Shown: positions 1 to 10,445 of the stretch, one piece after another | How positions within the stretch are numbered: position 1 is the first letter of the stretch | Layout of the letters: every line of letters starts with the position of its first letter | Origin: Phycisphaeraceae bacterium | Lineage (GTDB): Bacteria; Planctomycetota; Phycisphaerae; Phycisphaerales; UBA1924 | Direction: 5' to 3' | Assembly (NCBI GenBank): GCA_019636845.1 | Contig: JAHBWV010000001.1 | Span: forward strand, 2,728,001 to 2,792,000 | DNA: 64,000 bases | Translations under genes and position numbers: made by a program | The notes under the pieces: model-generated | Seen by the model: only the letters and a program-made list of their open reading frames with translations | Databases searched by the model: none | Told to the model about the DNA's origin: nothing

Positions 1-431
1 TCGGTATAGACGAAGCGCATGGACTCGGGGCTTTCTGCGCCGTTGGGGTAGGTCATGCGCCACGCCCACTTCTGGGCCTTGAGGTTGATGACCTCGGCGT
101 TGGCTGGCGCGACGATCGCGTCGGCATAGCCCCAGAATCCCTTGAAGAAGATGTACACAAGGAAGAGCGTGGGGACGACGGTCCACGCGATCTCGAGCGC
201 GGTGTGGTGGGCGGGGCTGCGTGTGAGCTTCTTGCCGGGCCGGCGCTGGTACTTGACGACGAAGTAGAACGTCAATCCCATAAGGAAGACGAACCACGCG
301 ACGGAGAGCCAGAAGATGTACATGAACAGCTCGTCGCCGATTCGGGCGACGGCACTCGAGCTTTTGGCGGGAGAACCGAACCAGAGCCAGTGCCAGAAAC
401 CATCGGCGAGCGTGGTTGACATCGGATTCAT
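1..431 (-). CDS. coxB: Cytochrome c oxidase subunit II, 3' part missing
   Basis: Subunit II carries the CuA centre that accepts electrons from cytochrome c in the aa3-type terminal oxidase. The N-terminal 143 residues are present and the gene runs off the left edge. Two membrane segments are visible, about residues 36-60 and 79-99, followed by the start of the periplasmic domain (KAQKWAWRMTYPNGAES), typical of COX2; the CuA ligands lie outside the window. No cleavable signal peptide is obvious. The ATG at 431 overlaps the stop of the SCO gene in an ATGA, which indicates translational coupling; a second in-frame ATG is at 422. It is the last visible gene of the ACIII operon, which implies ACIII and oxidase are made together. 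Confidence 0.93.
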   Translation of the reverse strand, partial: MNPMSTTLADGFWHWLWFGSPAKSSSAVARIGDELFMYIFWLSVAWFVFLMGLTFYFVVKYQRRPGKKLTRSPAHHTALEIAWTVVPTLFLVYIFFKGFWGYADAIVAPANAEVINLKAQKWAWRMTYPNGAESPESMRFVYT

Positions 432-1360
432 CGTGACGCTCCAGCGATTGACGCGCGAGAGGGCTGAGCGGCGGCATCGCCCGATGCTTGGACCGGGGCG
501 CGGCGCCGACGCAGGCGCTCATGAACGAAGAGACCTGCCACCAGCCCCCCCACCGCGACGACGGACAAGCCGCCGCCGATGCGCATGAGGGCCATGGCCT
601 GAAGGGTGTACGCCCCTGCGGAGGGGTCGTAGCGGTAACACTTGTGGATCATCCAGTCGCCGAGGGTTTTGGCGATTTTGCCCTCGCTGGCCTCGAGAAG
701 GGCGAGCTTGAGGTCACGCGAGGTGTAGTTGAAGCCGTGGATATAGCGGGCGACGCGCCCGTCGGCGGTGAGGACCATGAAGACCGTCGGATGCGCGAAC
801 TCGCCGTTGGGCATGCGGCTGTAGTGGAAGCCGACCGAATCGGCGAGCGGACGGACTTGAGCCGAGGAACCAGTGAAGAAGCCCCAACCGGCCTCGACCT
901 CGGGCGTGACGCCCCGGTCATAGCCCACGAGAGCGGTCGAGCGCCACTTGGCGGCATCGGCCGGCCCCTCGGTCGGATCGAAGGAGACGACCATGACGTT
1001 GAAGTCAGACCCGACGGTGTAGTCCTCGAGCGCGTCGATCGCATCGGCGAGGCGGTTCATGACGAGCGAACAGACGATCGGGCAATCGAAGTAGATCAAT
1101 GCGAGGACGACTGGCTTGTGGCCCTGGTTGAAGTACTTGCTGATCTGGTGGGGCTTGCCGTCCCAGCCGTCGAGCACGTGCTCCAGCGAGATCGTTTCGC
1201 CGAGTCTCTCTATCACGCCCGCGCCCTGCGCGACCTCGGGCTCTTCGGGGAGAAGGAGCTGCGCGTGGACGCGACCGACCCCGACGAGGCACGCGACGAC
1301 AGCAGACGCGAGCCGCGCGGCTCGGCTCAGACGTCGGAGATGTGCATTGGGGCGGTTCAT
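428..1360 (-). CDS. SCO1/SenC family copper metallochaperone
   Basis: Thioredoxin-fold protein that delivers copper to, or reduces, the CuA site of cytochrome oxidase subunit II. 310 residues: a signal/anchor sequence (about 10-33, ending VGRVHA), then the copper motif FDCPIVC (Cys93, Cys97) and the third ligand His190 in EFAHPTVF, the complete CxxxC...H set of active SCO proteins. A second hydrophobic stretch near residues 258-280 precedes an Arg-rich tail, so the protein is probably membrane-tethered at its C-terminus, facing the periplasm. It lies directly before coxB and overlaps it by 4 bp, matching its assembly role. The frame stays open upstream to 1762, but that part overlaps the next gene and does not look coding; ATG 1360 begins the signal sequence. 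Confidence 0.92.
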   Translation of the reverse strand: MNRPNAHLRRLSRAARLASAVVACLVGVGRVHAQLLLPEEPEVAQGAGVIERLGETISLEHVLDGWDGKPHQISKYFNQGHKPVVLALIYFDCPIVCSLVMNRLADAIDALEDYTVGSDFNVMVVSFDPTEGPADAAKWRSTALVGYDRGVTPEVEAGWGFFTGSSAQVRPLADSVGFHYSRMPNGEFAHPTVFMVLTADGRVARYIHGFNYTSRDLKLALLEASEGKIAKTLGDWMIHKCYRYDPSAGAYTLQAMALMRIGGGLSVVAVGGLVAGLFVHERLRRRRAPVQASGDAAAQPSRASIAGASR

Positions 1361-1425
1361 TCGATGCTTGGATTCGTTGCAGCGACTGGTTGCGATTCGA
1401 GAGAGTTGTGGGAACGCGGGTCGGA

Positions 1426-1815
1426 TCAGTTGCGATGAGCGGCGTAGTCCTGAACGACCTGGTCGATGGCCTTTGTGATCGGGATTCGGACGGCCCCGGC
1501 GGCGGGATCGGACCACCCGTAGCCGCTGAGCGAGGCCTCGGACTGAGCCCGATAGGCCCGGTACTCCTCGGAGAGGACGGTGGTCTCTTTCTTGATCTGG
1601 CGCTGGTGGGTCATGTAAGAGAAGAAGTAGAGCGCGCTGAGAAGAACGGTCAGAACGACCGTGATGACAAAGCCGCCGGTGACGATGGCGAGGATCGCGG
1701 GATTGGCCTTTGCGCCGTGCTCGTGCTGGGGCGCGCCCTCGGCGGCGGTATGGGTGTGCCACTCGTCGGGCTTGGCATGCTCATGCGGGAGTTGCTGTGG
1801 CTTGTCGTGAGACAT
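1426..1815 (-). CDS. Small His-rich single-span membrane protein of the ACIII operon
   Basis: 129 residues, no family recognised. Residues 1-35 are polar and histidine-rich (HEH, HTH, HEH), residues about 40-68 form one hydrophobic span (starting ILAIVTGGFVITVV), and the remainder is a charged helical stretch containing SLSGYGWSDPAAGAVRIPI. It sits between actF and the SCO gene in the same direction with short gaps (28 bp to actF), so it belongs to the respiratory operon. The histidine-rich tail could bind metal, for example copper on its way to SCO/CuA, and the single span would suit a small accessory subunit; both are inferences. The ATG at 1815 is used. Confidence 0.8.
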   Translation of the reverse strand: MSHDKPQQLPHEHAKPDEWHTHTAAEGAPQHEHGAKANPAILAIVTGGFVITVVLTVLLSALYFFSYMTHQRQIKKETTVLSEEYRAYRAQSEASLSGYGWSDPAAGAVRIPITKAIDQVVQDYAAHRN

Positions 1816-1843
1816 GGCGTGCAGGTCCTTTGGATCTGATTCG

Positions 1844-3148
1844 TCAGACGTAGTTCTTGTGTGCGAGGGCTTCGTCCTGGCGGGGATCGTTCAGCGGGAT
1901 GAGAACACCCGAGGCGACCTTTCTGATGAGGAGCCCGGCGTAGATGGCGACGATGCCGGAGATGGCGACGATGTCGAGCCAGACGGCGACGCCGCTGGCG
2001 GAGGTGTCGGCCGGAGCGCTCGCGTAGACCATGGGGCGGACGATCCAGAAGACGTCGAGGACGTGCATCAGGAGCATCCAGAGGCCGACGCCCGCGAGCG
2101 CGAGAGAGGACTGCTTGACCTTGCGGAGCATCAAGATGAGGAAGGGGACAACGAAGTGTCCGAAGCAGAGGAGCGCGGAGAGGACTTCCCAGCCGCCCTC
2201 GCGACGATGCAGGTAGTAGGCGGTTTCCTCGGGGATGTTGCTGTACCAGATGAGGAAGTACTGGCTGAAGGCGATGTACGCCCAGAAGACGGAGAACGAG
2301 AACATGAGCTTGCCGAGGTCGTGCGAGTGCTCCTGCGTGACGACGCCGGTGAGGCGGCCCATGGTGCGGAGCACGGCGATGACGATGGCCATGAGGGCGA
2401 CGGAGCTGAACGCGCAGCCGGCGAAGATGTAGACGGGCCACATGGTGCTGAAGAAGCGGAAGTCAAGCGACATAAGCCAGTCGAACGAGGCGAACGCGAC
2501 GGAGAGCGCGAAGGCGAACATGCCCCATGTGCACATGCGACGGGCCTTGACGGTCTCGGTCCGGTCGCCGGTGCGATCCTGGGTCACGCTGTGGGACCAT
2601 AGACGCTGGCAGAGATAGAGCCAGACACCGATGTAGAGCAGCGAGCGGATGACGAAGAACGGCTCGTTGAGGTATGGCGCCTTCTTCTGGAGCAGGTAGT
2701 CGCCCTTCATGTCTGATCTCATCCACTGGATCAGCTTCATGTCGTCGGGGAGGAGGAGCTGCGCGATGAGATAGGGGATGAGCAGCGCGACGGCGAAGGG
2801 GAGCAGAGACATGATGTTCTCTGCCTGGCGGCGGATCGTGACCGACCAGCCTGCGTTGATCAGGTGCTGGGACATCACGAAGAACATCGCCCCGAGCGAC
2901 ATCGCCATCACGGCCATCACGCCGACGAGGTAGGACGCCAGCGCGTGCTTGGGTCCGTGGACGACCGCGCCGGCGACCGTGAGCGCGATGCAGACCGCGC
3001 CCACACCGAGGAGGATCGTTGAGACGCCCTTGCCCGCGCCCTCGGGGAGATAGATGTTCTCACGCGAGAGGAGGACCCTGGGGTCGGGTCCGTGATGGGC
3101 GTCATGGCCATGATGGTCGCCGTGACCGGCGACGGCGGCGTGGCTCAC
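1844..3148 (-). CDS. actF: Alternative complex III subunit ActF (polytopic membrane subunit)
   Basis: Integral membrane subunit of the quinol:cytochrome c oxidoreductase ACIII, which replaces cytochrome bc1. 434 residues with a His-rich cytoplasmic N-terminus (GHGDHHGHDAHHG) and about ten hydrophobic segments, for example TILLGVGAVCIALTVAGAVV near residue 45, then others to the end. ActF is related to ActC (NrfD/PsrC-like) but longer in its loops. Its ATG overlaps the stop of actE by 4 bp. Assigned from gene order (A-B-C-D-E-F) and topology rather than from a catalytic motif, since this subunit has no cofactor signature. Confidence 0.88.
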   Translation of the reverse strand: MSHAAVAGHGDHHGHDAHHGPDPRVLLSRENIYLPEGAGKGVSTILLGVGAVCIALTVAGAVVHGPKHALASYLVGVMAVMAMSLGAMFFVMSQHLINAGWSVTIRRQAENIMSLLPFAVALLIPYLIAQLLLPDDMKLIQWMRSDMKGDYLLQKKAPYLNEPFFVIRSLLYIGVWLYLCQRLWSHSVTQDRTGDRTETVKARRMCTWGMFAFALSVAFASFDWLMSLDFRFFSTMWPVYIFAGCAFSSVALMAIVIAVLRTMGRLTGVVTQEHSHDLGKLMFSFSVFWAYIAFSQYFLIWYSNIPEETAYYLHRREGGWEVLSALLCFGHFVVPFLILMLRKVKQSSLALAGVGLWMLLMHVLDVFWIVRPMVYASAPADTSASGVAVWLDIVAISGIVAIYAGLLIRKVASGVLIPLNDPRQDEALAHKNYV

Positions 3149-3960
3149 TTGGCACCTCCGTTGGTCGCCGAGTGGCTGGTCGCGTCGGCGGTTGTGGCTG
3201 TCTGCCCTGCGCTTGCACGCTGGCGTTGAAGGATCTCACGCTCGGTTGTGGGAACATCCTCGAGCGTTGCGAGTCGGGCGTTCTGGAGAGCACGGAGATA
3301 GGCAACTACGGCCCAGGCGTCCTGCTCGTTCAGCGCGTGGGCGTAGCCGGGCATCTTCTGCTTGCCATCGCCGCCGATCACACCGTTGCGAACGACGTGG
3401 AAGAGGTAGCCGTCTTTCCCAGTGTTCTGCGCGAGGTCGCGGTACTTGGGATCGTGGAAGTTGGCAACCGGGTAAGACCAGCGGGCACCGACCGTTCCTT
3501 TGGCATCGCCCTCGTACCCGTGGCAGGCAGAGCAATAGATGTCGAATCGCTCCATGCCTCGTTCGATCATGGCGCGGGAGGGAGCGACGGGCATGCGGGC
3601 GAGGTACGCGCCGGTCTCATCGACGCCGCGGAAGAAGGCGTCGTCCTCACGGAGGAGCGCCGCCCTCTGGGTCATGTATGTCTCGGCCCAGGGCTGGTCG
3701 GAGACCTGAGAGGTTCTGCCGAAGGCGACGGTTCCGGGAACGGGGAGACGCATGGTCCTTCCGTCTGCGAAGAACTCGCTCTTGCCCTGGGGCTTCCACT
3801 TCATCTGGTCGTCCAGATCTGGGAAGAACTGGCGGGGTGTGTTGTCGCTTCGCTCTCCGCGGCATCCGGAGAGGGGGACGATCGTTCCCATGGCGAGCGC
3901 AAGGCCGAGCGCGGTGGCTCTGAGCGGGTGCCGGAGGGTGGTGTGTTGTGTCGTGGTCAT
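3145..3960 (-). CDS. actE: Alternative complex III subunit ActE, monoheme cytochrome c lipoprotein
   Basis: 271-residue exported cytochrome. The N-terminus is a lipoprotein signal with lipobox LSGC (Cys33), and one heme c site CSACH lies at residues 143-147, in a class I cytochrome c domain; the likely axial Met is in KQKMPGYAHAL. It passes electrons from the Fe-S/heme subunits of ACIII towards the oxidase on the periplasmic face. The C-terminal 25 residues are low-complexity Thr/Ala/Ser. The gene is between actD and actF as in other ACIII clusters; the stop overlaps the actF start. Confidence 0.92.
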   Translation of the reverse strand: MTTTQHTTLRHPLRATALGLALAMGTIVPLSGCRGERSDNTPRQFFPDLDDQMKWKPQGKSEFFADGRTMRLPVPGTVAFGRTSQVSDQPWAETYMTQRAALLREDDAFFRGVDETGAYLARMPVAPSRAMIERGMERFDIYCSACHGYEGDAKGTVGARWSYPVANFHDPKYRDLAQNTGKDGYLFHVVRNGVIGGDGKQKMPGYAHALNEQDAWAVVAYLRALQNARLATLEDVPTTEREILQRQRASAGQTATTADATSHSATNGGAK

Positions 3961-3996
3961 GCGTGTTCGCCGTGGTCGTGCGAGGGAATGGATCGA

Positions 3997-4614
3997 TCAG
4001 GACTCAACGAGTTCGATGCCCGTGCCGCCCGCGGACTCGAGGAGCGCCTTGACGGCGTTGGGCTCGAACTTGGCGTCGGCGGCCTCAATGGCGATGAAGA
4101 AACCATCATCGCTGGACTTGAGAAAGCGCTTGCTGTTGAAGATGGGGTGATGCCAGCGGGGGAGCCCGTTGAGCGCGAGCATGCCGATGAGCGTCGCGAA
4201 GGCGCAGTGCAGAATGCCGAGCTCGAAGGTGACGGGCGTGAAGGGTTCCCACGCGGTGAATGGCTTGCCCTGGACGACGATCTCGTAGTCGGTGCTGATG
4301 AAGAGCTGAAGGAGAAAGCCGACCGCGGCACCGCCGAGGCCGACCGAGCCGGCGATCAGCGGGAGGATGGTGCGTTTGATGCCCATCGCCTCTTCGAGGC
4401 CGTGGATGGGGAAGGGTGTGTGGACATCCCAGCGGGTGTACCCGGCGTCTCGGACTTTCTCGGCGGCGTGGTAGACATCGGCGGGTGTCGCGAACTGCGC
4501 GATGATCGCGTGGACCTCGGCACCGCTGGGGGTGACGAAGCGTCCGGGCTTGCGCTTTAGGAACGGGAAGTAGTCCGCGATGTCGTTGAGCGTGAAGGGA
4601 AGGGACAGGTTCAT
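3997..4614 (-). CDS. actD: Alternative complex III subunit ActD (DUF3341)
   Basis: 205 residues. ActD is a membrane subunit of ACIII without cofactors. The sequence begins with a soluble domain containing LIGEFATP-like text in the form AIIAQFATPADVYHAAEKV (residues about 33-51), typical of DUF3341, then two hydrophobic hairpin segments around 89-112 and 130-155, then a soluble tail. Only one base separates its start from the actC stop, so it is translationally coupled. Family recognition is good; biochemical role is by analogy with the characterised complex. Confidence 0.9.
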   Translation of the reverse strand: MNLSLPFTLNDIADYFPFLKRKPGRFVTPSGAEVHAIIAQFATPADVYHAAEKVRDAGYTRWDVHTPFPIHGLEEAMGIKRTILPLIAGSVGLGGAAVGFLLQLFISTDYEIVVQGKPFTAWEPFTPVTFELGILHCAFATLIGMLALNGLPRWHHPIFNSKRFLKSSDDGFFIAIEAADAKFEPNAVKALLESAGGTGIELVES

Positions 4615-4615
4615 A

Positions 4616-6148
4616 TCAGTGGGCTCCCTTTCCGTGTGAATCGCCGTGGTGGTGCGGGCTGGACTCGGGCATCACGGCTTTGAGTTCTGCAATGGCGAAC
4701 ATGGGGAGGAAGCGCGTGAAGAGGAGGAAGAGCGTGAGGAAGAGGCCGCACGAGCCGACGAAGGTGAGGATGTCGACCAGTGTGGGATGGAACATGTGCC
4801 ACTCGCCGGGGAGGAAGGCGCGGTGGAGGGAGGAGACGATGATGACGAATCGCTCGAACCACATGCCGATCGTGACGAAGACCGAGACGATGAAGATAAC
4901 GAGGGGGCTTTGCCTGAATCTTCGGAACCAGAAGAGTTGCGGGCTGATGACGTTGCAGGAGATCATCGTCCAGTAGGCCCACCAATACGGGCCGGTCGCG
5001 CGGTTGATGAAGACCTCCTTCTCGTAGTCGTTGGCGCCGTACCAGGCGATGAAGAACTCCATCGCGTAGGCGAAGCCGACCATCGATCCGGTGAGGAGGA
5101 GGATCTTGGCCATGTTCTCGAGGTGGCGGAGCGTGAGCAGGTTCTTCATCCCGGGGAAGAGCTCACGCGCGGGGATGAGGAGGAAGAGCACCATCGCGAA
5201 GCCGCCGAAGATCGCGCCCGCGACGAAGTAGGGCGGGAAGATGGTCGTGTGCCATCCGGGGAGGATGGATGTCGCGAAGTCGAAGGAGACGATCGAGTGG
5301 ACCGAGAGGACCAGCGGCGTTGAGATGCCTGCGAGGATGAGATACGCGGCCTCGTAGCGGTGCCAGTGGCGTCCGCTGAAACGCCATCCGATCGAGAGCA
5401 GCCCATACGCGAACGCGCGGATGCCGTCGCCCTTGAGCGCGGCGGGGCCGCCCGCCTTCGCCTCACGAAGGCGACGATCCGCACGATCGCGGAGCGTGGC
5501 AAGGTCGGGGATCATGCCCATGTACCAGAAGAGTGCCGAGACTGTGGCGTAGGTGGAGACGGCGAAGACGTCCCAGAGGAGAGGCGAACGGAAGTTGGGC
5601 CAGATGTAGTTGTAGTTCGGAATCGGGAAGAGCATCCACGCCATCCACACGCGACCGACGTGGATGCCGGGGAAGATGCCCGCGCAGATCACCGCGAAGA
5701 TCGTCATCGCCTCGGCGGAGCGGTTCACCGCGGTGCGCCACTTCTGCTTCAGGAGGCAGAGAATGGCGGAGATCAGTGTGCCGGCGTGGCCGATACCGAT
5801 CCAGAAGACGAAGTTCGTGATATCCCAGGCCCAGTCCACCTGGTTCGTCAGACCCCAGACACCCACGCCCGTGATGATCAGGTAGCCGACCATCAGGCCT
5901 ATGAGCGAGGCGACGCTCGCGGCCATGAGGGTGGCGGGAAGCCACCACTTGCCGGGGCCTCTTTCGGCATAGCCGCAGACCGTCTCTGTGACGTCGTTGA
6001 AGGACATGCCGCCGAGAACGAGCGGGGCTCGCACGGCTGGGTCATCGATCAGCGTGCCGTCACCGGTATCGGGATTGCCGATGAGTGCGCCGGCCTTGAG
6101 ACCGGCGAGTCGCCTGGCGTTGGCTTCGTCAGGGTGCAGGGTGGTCAT
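4616..6148 (-). CDS. actC: Alternative complex III subunit ActC (NrfD/PsrC family)
   Basis: Quinol-interacting membrane subunit of ACIII, 510 residues, with about ten transmembrane helices characteristic of the NrfD/PsrC superfamily. Recognisable text includes [36 protein letters not shown] and [19 protein letters not shown]. It binds menaquinol and passes electrons to the Fe-S clusters of ActB. The C-terminus is His-rich ([12 protein letters not shown]). Its ATG overlaps the actB stop (ATGA at 6145-6148). ActC and ActF are the two related polytopic subunits of the complex, each with a four-helix quinone-type bundle. Confidence 0.93.
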   Translation of the reverse strand: MTTLHPDEANARRLAGLKAGALIGNPDTGDGTLIDDPAVRAPLVLGGMSFNDVTETVCGYAERGPGKWWLPATLMAASVASLIGLMVGYLIITGVGVWGLTNQVDWAWDITNFVFWIGIGHAGTLISAILCLLKQKWRTAVNRSAEAMTIFAVICAGIFPGIHVGRVWMAWMLFPIPNYNYIWPNFRSPLLWDVFAVSTYATVSALFWYMGMIPDLATLRDRADRRLREAKAGGPAALKGDGIRAFAYGLLSIGWRFSGRHWHRYEAAYLILAGISTPLVLSVHSIVSFDFATSILPGWHTTIFPPYFVAGAIFGGFAMVLFLLIPARELFPGMKNLLTLRHLENMAKILLLTGSMVGFAYAMEFFIAWYGANDYEKEVFINRATGPYWWAYWTMISCNVISPQLFWFRRFRQSPLVIFIVSVFVTIGMWFERFVIIVSSLHRAFLPGEWHMFHPTLVDILTFVGSCGLFLTLFLLFTRFLPMFAIAELKAVMPESSPHHHGDSHGKGAH

Positions 6149-9100
6149 GCATGAACTCCAGCGCTCGCGCCAAGGACTCGGAGCGAGAGCGCGTATCCGT
6201 CATCGGTGCTGCGTTTGCGGGAATCGAAGAAGGCGTGTCCGTTGCCGTGGGCATCGGGGTGTCCGCCGTGCTCTTCATGCCCGTGATCTCCATAGCCGTG
6301 GTGGAACGGATCCTCGACGGGCTTGCGGAGCTTGGGGTTGGGGTTGCTGACACGAACCATGTGGCTTGTGCGCGGGCGTGTGTTGAGGTATCCGAGCAGC
6401 ATGTACGAGCGCTGGTTCTGACGCGCCTTGCTCACCTTGCTCGACTCGTCGAGGATGTCGCCGAACGTGATCGCGTTCGAAGGGCATGCCTGCTGGCAGG
6501 CGACCTGGAAGAAGCCGTCGGGAATGCCGGGCAAGCCCTGGAGCTTCGTCTCGACGCGTGCGGCGTTGATGCGCTGCATGCAGTAGGAGCACTTTTCCAT
6601 GACTCCTCGGCTGCGGACCGTCACGTCGGGGTTCATCTTCATCCGCGAGATCTCGTCGAGCTTCTGGCGGAGACGAGGCGGGATGAGGTTGACGTTCTTG
6701 GGGCCGCCGCCCGGCATGAGGTCCTTGCCGTAGTAGGAGCCGTTGAACTTGGTGACGGCGTAGTCGAAGAAATTGAAGCGTCGAACCTTGTAGGGACAGT
6801 TGTTGGCGCAATACCGCGTGCCGATGCAGCGGTTGTATGCCATGTCATTGGTGCCCTCGGTGCCGTGTGCGGTGGCGTTCACGGGGCAGACGGTCTCGCA
6901 AGGGGCGTTCTCGCAGTGGACACAGGCCACGGGCTGGTGGTACATCGCCTCGGGGGTGTTGATGTCGTCGCCGATGAAGTAGCGATCAACGCGTATCCAC
7001 GTCATCTCGCGGCCCTTGGCGGTCTCTTTCTTGCCGACGACGGGGATGTTGTTCTCGCTCTGGCAGGCGATGGTGCAGGCACCGCACCCGGTGCAGGAGG
7101 AGAGATCGATCGTCATGCCCCACTGAGGCCCGCGCGAGTAGCGAGCGCCGGGCTTGGGATCAACGAGCGATTCATTGAAGGGGTTGGCGTAGATGCCGAT
7201 GTTCGGCGGTGTGTGGCTGAGTTCGCCGAGTTTCTCGGCGAATGAGAGCTCCTTGACCTTGCCCGCGTAGATCGGATCGGGCTCGGAAACCGGGGGCTGA
7301 TCGCCGAATTTCTTCCATGCAGGCAGATCGACGCTGCGGACGATCGCGGTGCGACCCTCCATGGACCAGTGGTTCTGCGTGCTGGCGATGAGGTGGGTGC
7401 CGCTGGATCTGGTCAGGCGCACGTTGCGGACGATGCGACCGGACTTGCTCTCACGGACCTTGTTGGCATCGAAGCCGACGGGATCGGACTCGTTGCCGCC
7501 CACGTGGCCGCAGACGCGCCGGCCGTAGCCGAGCGGGAAAAGCACAGTGTTGTCGGCCATGCCCGGCAGGATCCAGACAGGAACCTGCATGGAGCGGCCG
7601 CCGATGGCGAGGGTCGCCATCTGCGCGTGCGGGTACTTGGGCTTTGTGTAGATCCGCGAGGGGTCTTTGTCGGAGTAGCCGACGGGCTCGATCCCGAGGG
7701 CGCGAGCGGTCGCGGGGCTGACAAGTGCGGGATTGTCCCACACGACGCGCGTGCCGACATCGGGCAGCTCCTGGAGCCACGCGTGATTGGCGTAGCGGCC
7801 GTCGTAGATGCGCCCGGTTGTGAACGCGAGGTCGAGCGAGTCCTTCGAAGGAGCGGGGCCGACGGCCAGCGTGCGGGCGGCTTCTGCGATCGCGCCCATG
7901 TTGGCGGGCCATGCAGCGGGGCTGCGGGGAGAGACCGGAGCGACACCGTCATGCAGCGAGCGGCGCCACGACTTCTCAAAGTCGCCGGGCATCACGCCCT
8001 TCCACGTGGCACGCACGATCTCGAACCCGTCCGTCGTCGAGTGGCCCGCGATCATGGCGAGCAACTCGATGTCCGAGTGCGCCGGTGCGTAGAGCGGCGC
8101 GATCATCGGCTGAACGGGGGAGAGCGTGCCGTCGGCGGCGATCGTGTCACCCCATGATTCGAGGTAGTGCGTTCCGTTGAGCGACCAGGTGGAGATCGAC
8201 TCGGTCTCGTTGGCGTCAACGGAGAGCGTGATAGTGGTCGCCTTGGCCATTCGGGCCGCGAAGTCCAGGTCGGCCGGCGCGTCGTACGCGGGGTTCACGT
8301 TGAGCATGACGAGCGTCGTCGCTCGTCCGGTCGCGAGCATCTCTGCGACGGCCGCGACAGAGGCGGTCGAGCTGGAGGCCTCCTCTGCGGACATCTGGCA
8401 GTAGGTGACGGTGTTGCCGACGTTGCCGAGCAGCGCGTTAAGGCCGTGCACGATGGCGTGGACGGCGGGAGACTGCGCCGCGCCGGCCATGATCGCGGAG
8501 CGACCGCGGTTTGCGCCATCGACCAGATCGTCCGCGACCGCGTTGATGAACTTCTGATCGATATCGGGTCCGGGCTCGAAAGTGGCCATGGCGACGGCGG
8601 CACCGAGCGTGGAGGCATTGGAACCCAGTCGCTCGCAGACGGCCCGCGCGATCGCGATGGCGTAAGCACCGATACGCGCCGGAGAGACGCGGAGGCGATG
8701 GTCCGCGTTGGATCCGGCGTGCGAGAAGCCGCTCTCGACCATATAGACGCGGCTCATCTCGTCCTGGGACGTCATGACCGCACGAGTGGCCGCGAGTTCA
8801 CGTGCGTGAACAAGTGAGGCGGGTTCCTGCTCGACAAAATCGCGATCGAGAGAGAGGATCACCCTGGCCTTTGAGAGCGTGAAGATCTCGCGCCCGGGCT
8901 TGCCGAAGGCGATCTCAGAGCCGCGCGATGCGCCCTCGGCCTCGCCTGCGTCGTACGCGGACCAGACGGCCTTGGGGAACTTCTTGAGGACGGCGTCGCG
9001 CATCGCATCGCGCGTCGGGCTGGACTTCTTGTCAGCAAGGAAGACGAGCCCCTCGCCACCGTTCGAGGCATAGGTCGCGAAATGGTCCTTCGACCACGTG

Positions 9101-9678
9101 GCGAAGTCGTCCCACGACGCGGGAAGACGGCCTCGTGCGGGGTTCTGATAGGCGGGCTGCTTGAGGCGATCGGGGTCGTAGAGGCCGAGGATGCTCGCGA
9201 GCGACCAGACCGAGGCCTTGCCACGGTTGATTGGGTGGAGAGGATTGCCCTCGATCTTCGTCGGGCGACCCTCGTGCGTCTCAACGACGAGGCCCTCGGC
9301 TCCGCCGCCGGGGAGGGGCATGCTCGTTGCGTAGTAGAGCGGCTTGCCGGGGATGACATCCTCCGGCACCTCGCGCGAGTAGGAGAGAATCTTGTGATCT
9401 GGGCGACGGCAACCCGGTATCGTGGCGGCTCCCGCGAGGGCGAACGATGCGCCCATCACCTTGATGAAGTCGCGTCGCGACGCGGCGTCGAGTTCCGACG
9501 CGCCCGCGGGGAACTCGCGTTCGAGGAAGTCGCGGTACTCGCCGCTGTCGGCGAACTCCTCGACGCTGCGCCAGTACTTGGCGCCGCCCGCGAGTCCCGC
9601 GTTGACGCGGTCCGGCTCGCGACGGTTTGCATCGGGAGTCAACTTTCCCTTGGTGGATGGGCACTGGTCGTGGCTCAT
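6145..9678 (-). CDS. actB: Alternative complex III subunit ActB, molybdopterin-oxidoreductase-like/Fe-S fusion
   Basis: 1,177-residue periplasmic subunit. An N-terminal Tat-type motif ([12 protein letters not shown], twin Arg 68-69) is followed by a lipobox-like IPGC. Residues about 90-800 resemble the molybdopterin oxidoreductase family, but ACIII subunits carry no Mo cofactor. The C-terminal third (from about residue 860) is a ferredoxin-like module with Cys clusters [35 protein letters not shown] and [14 protein letters not shown] plus [13 protein letters not shown], enough for several cubane clusters. It wires quinol electrons from ActC to the hemes of ActA/ActE. The C-terminal tail is His-rich. 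The gene is intact, with no frameshift. Confidence 0.94.
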   Translation of the reverse strand: MSHDQCPSTKGKLTPDANRREPDRVNAGLAGGAKYWRSVEEFADSGEYRDFLEREFPAGASELDAASRRDFIKVMGASFALAGAATIPGCRRPDHKILSYSREVPEDVIPGKPLYYATSMPLPGGGAEGLVVETHEGRPTKIEGNPLHPINRGKASVWSLASILGLYDPDRLKQPAYQNPARGRLPASWDDFATWSKDHFATYASNGGEGLVFLADKKSSPTRDAMRDAVLKKFPKAVWSAYDAGEAEGASRGSEIAFGKPGREIFTLSKARVILSLDRDFVEQEPASLVHARELAATRAVMTSQDEMSRVYMVESGFSHAGSNADHRLRVSPARIGAYAIAIARAVCERLGSNASTLGAAVAMATFEPGPDIDQKFINAVADDLVDGANRGRSAIMAGAAQSPAVHAIVHGLNALLGNVGNTVTYCQMSAEEASSSTASVAAVAEMLATGRATTLVMLNVNPAYDAPADLDFAARMAKATTITLSVDANETESISTWSLNGTHYLESWGDTIAADGTLSPVQPMIAPLYAPAHSDIELLAMIAGHSTTDGFEIVRATWKGVMPGDFEKSWRRSLHDGVAPVSPRSPAAWPANMGAIAEAARTLAVGPAPSKDSLDLAFTTGRIYDGRYANHAWLQELPDVGTRVVWDNPALVSPATARALGIEPVGYSDKDPSRIYTKPKYPHAQMATLAIGGRSMQVPVWILPGMADNTVLFPLGYGRRVCGHVGGNESDPVGFDANKVRESKSGRIVRNVRLTRSSGTHLIASTQNHWSMEGRTAIVRSVDLPAWKKFGDQPPVSEPDPIYAGKVKELSFAEKLGELSHTPPNIGIYANPFNESLVDPKPGARYSRGPQWGMTIDLSSCTGCGACTIACQSENNIPVVGKKETAKGREMTWIRVDRYFIGDDINTPEAMYHQPVACVHCENAPCETVCPVNATAHGTEGTNDMAYNRCIGTRYCANNCPYKVRRFNFFDYAVTKFNGSYYGKDLMPGGGPKNVNLIPPRLRQKLDEISRMKMNPDVTVRSRGVMEKCSYCMQRINAARVETKLQGLPGIPDGFFQVACQQACPSNAITFGDILDESSKVSKARQNQRSYMLLGYLNTRPRTSHMVRVSNPNPKLRKPVEDPFHHGYGDHGHEEHGGHPDAHGNGHAFFDSRKRSTDDGYALSLRVLGASAGVHA

Positions 9679-9749
9679 GCTCGACGTTCCAACTTGCCGT
9701 GTGTTCGATCTTCAGAATCCGAACGCTATGGACGATGCCGCGGGAGGGA

Positions 9750-10445
9750 TCAGTAGTGGCACGCGCCGCAGTGCTGGGGCGGGCTCTCTCGGAGTTGCTC
9801 CTGCAGTTTGCGGGCCTGCGCATCGCCCTTCTTGACTGTGGCCAGGTGCTGCTCTACCCAGAAGAGATTGGTGACCTTGTCCGGCGGAACGAGGTACTTC
9901 TCAGGGGTCTTTTCCACGCCCCGGTGGCAATCGAGGCACCAGCCCATGCCGAGCCCCTCGGCCTGGAAGACCACGGGCATCGCGGTGATCTGGCCGTGGC
10001 ACGAGTAGCAGGAGACTCCGGCGTTGATGTGTGCGGCGTGGGGGAAGTTGCGCACATAATCTGGAAGCTTGTGGACGCGGCGCCACTCGACGCTGCTGTC
10101 CTTGGCATAGGCCTCGCGGATAAACGCGACCTTCTCACCGGGATCAAACGCCGGAGCAAGACGCTCCTCGGCATGGCACCCGATGCACGTGGCGACAGCG
10201 GGGATGTTCGCCTCGTTTGATTCTTCAACTTTGGTGTGGCAATAGCGGCAATCCATGCCGAGCTTGCCGGCGTGGATCTGGTGGTTGAAACCGCTGCCTG
10301 GCTGCGTGGGCATGTAGCCGACTTCGAAGTAGTCGGGCGTCGCCCAGTACCAGGTGCCGACAACAACTGCCATCGTCGCGCCGCCGCCGCCCATGGCGAG
10401 CAGCGTCGGAACCATGTTCAACCACTTCGGAAAGATCGTGGCCAT
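9750..10445 (-). CDS. actA: Alternative complex III subunit ActA, pentaheme cytochrome c
   Basis: 231-residue membrane-anchored multiheme cytochrome, first gene of the ACIII operon. One N-terminal membrane segment (about 11-33, LAMGGGGATMAVVVGTWYW) is followed by five CxxCH sites: CRYCH, CIGCH, CYSCH, CLDCH and CGACH, the last almost at the C-terminus. It relays electrons on the periplasmic side of the complex. The frame extends 16 codons upstream to an ATG at 10493, but the ATG at 10445 has a GGAG ribosome-binding site 8 bp upstream and starts just before the membrane anchor, so it is preferred. Confidence 0.94.
   Translation of the reverse strand: MATIFPKWLNMVPTLLAMGGGGATMAVVVGTWYWATPDYFEVGYMPTQPGSGFNHQIHAGKLGMDCRYCHTKVEESNEANIPAVATCIGCHAEERLAPAFDPGEKVAFIREAYAKDSSVEWRRVHKLPDYVRNFPHAAHINAGVSCYSCHGQITAMPVVFQAEGLGMGWCLDCHRGVEKTPEKYLVPPDKVTNLFWVEQHLATVKKGDAQARKLQEQLRESPPQHCGACHY

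Noticed and set aside
488-1438. Long open frame opposite the SCO gene
   Set aside because: High-GC shadow on the antisense strand of a well-recognised gene; Gly/Asp/Arg-biased and without family similarity.
1363-1762. Upstream extension of the SCO frame, as if fused to the preceding gene
   Set aside because: Overlaps the 129-residue membrane protein in another frame, Arg-rich without similarity; the signal peptide begins at 1360.
3019-4560. 513-codon open frame opposite actD, actE and actF
   Set aside because: Crosses three real genes on the other strand; composition is that of an antisense shadow.
6151-7245. 364-codon open frame opposite actB
   Set aside because: Opposite the Fe-S region of actB, whose Cys motifs are certain; no motif of its own.
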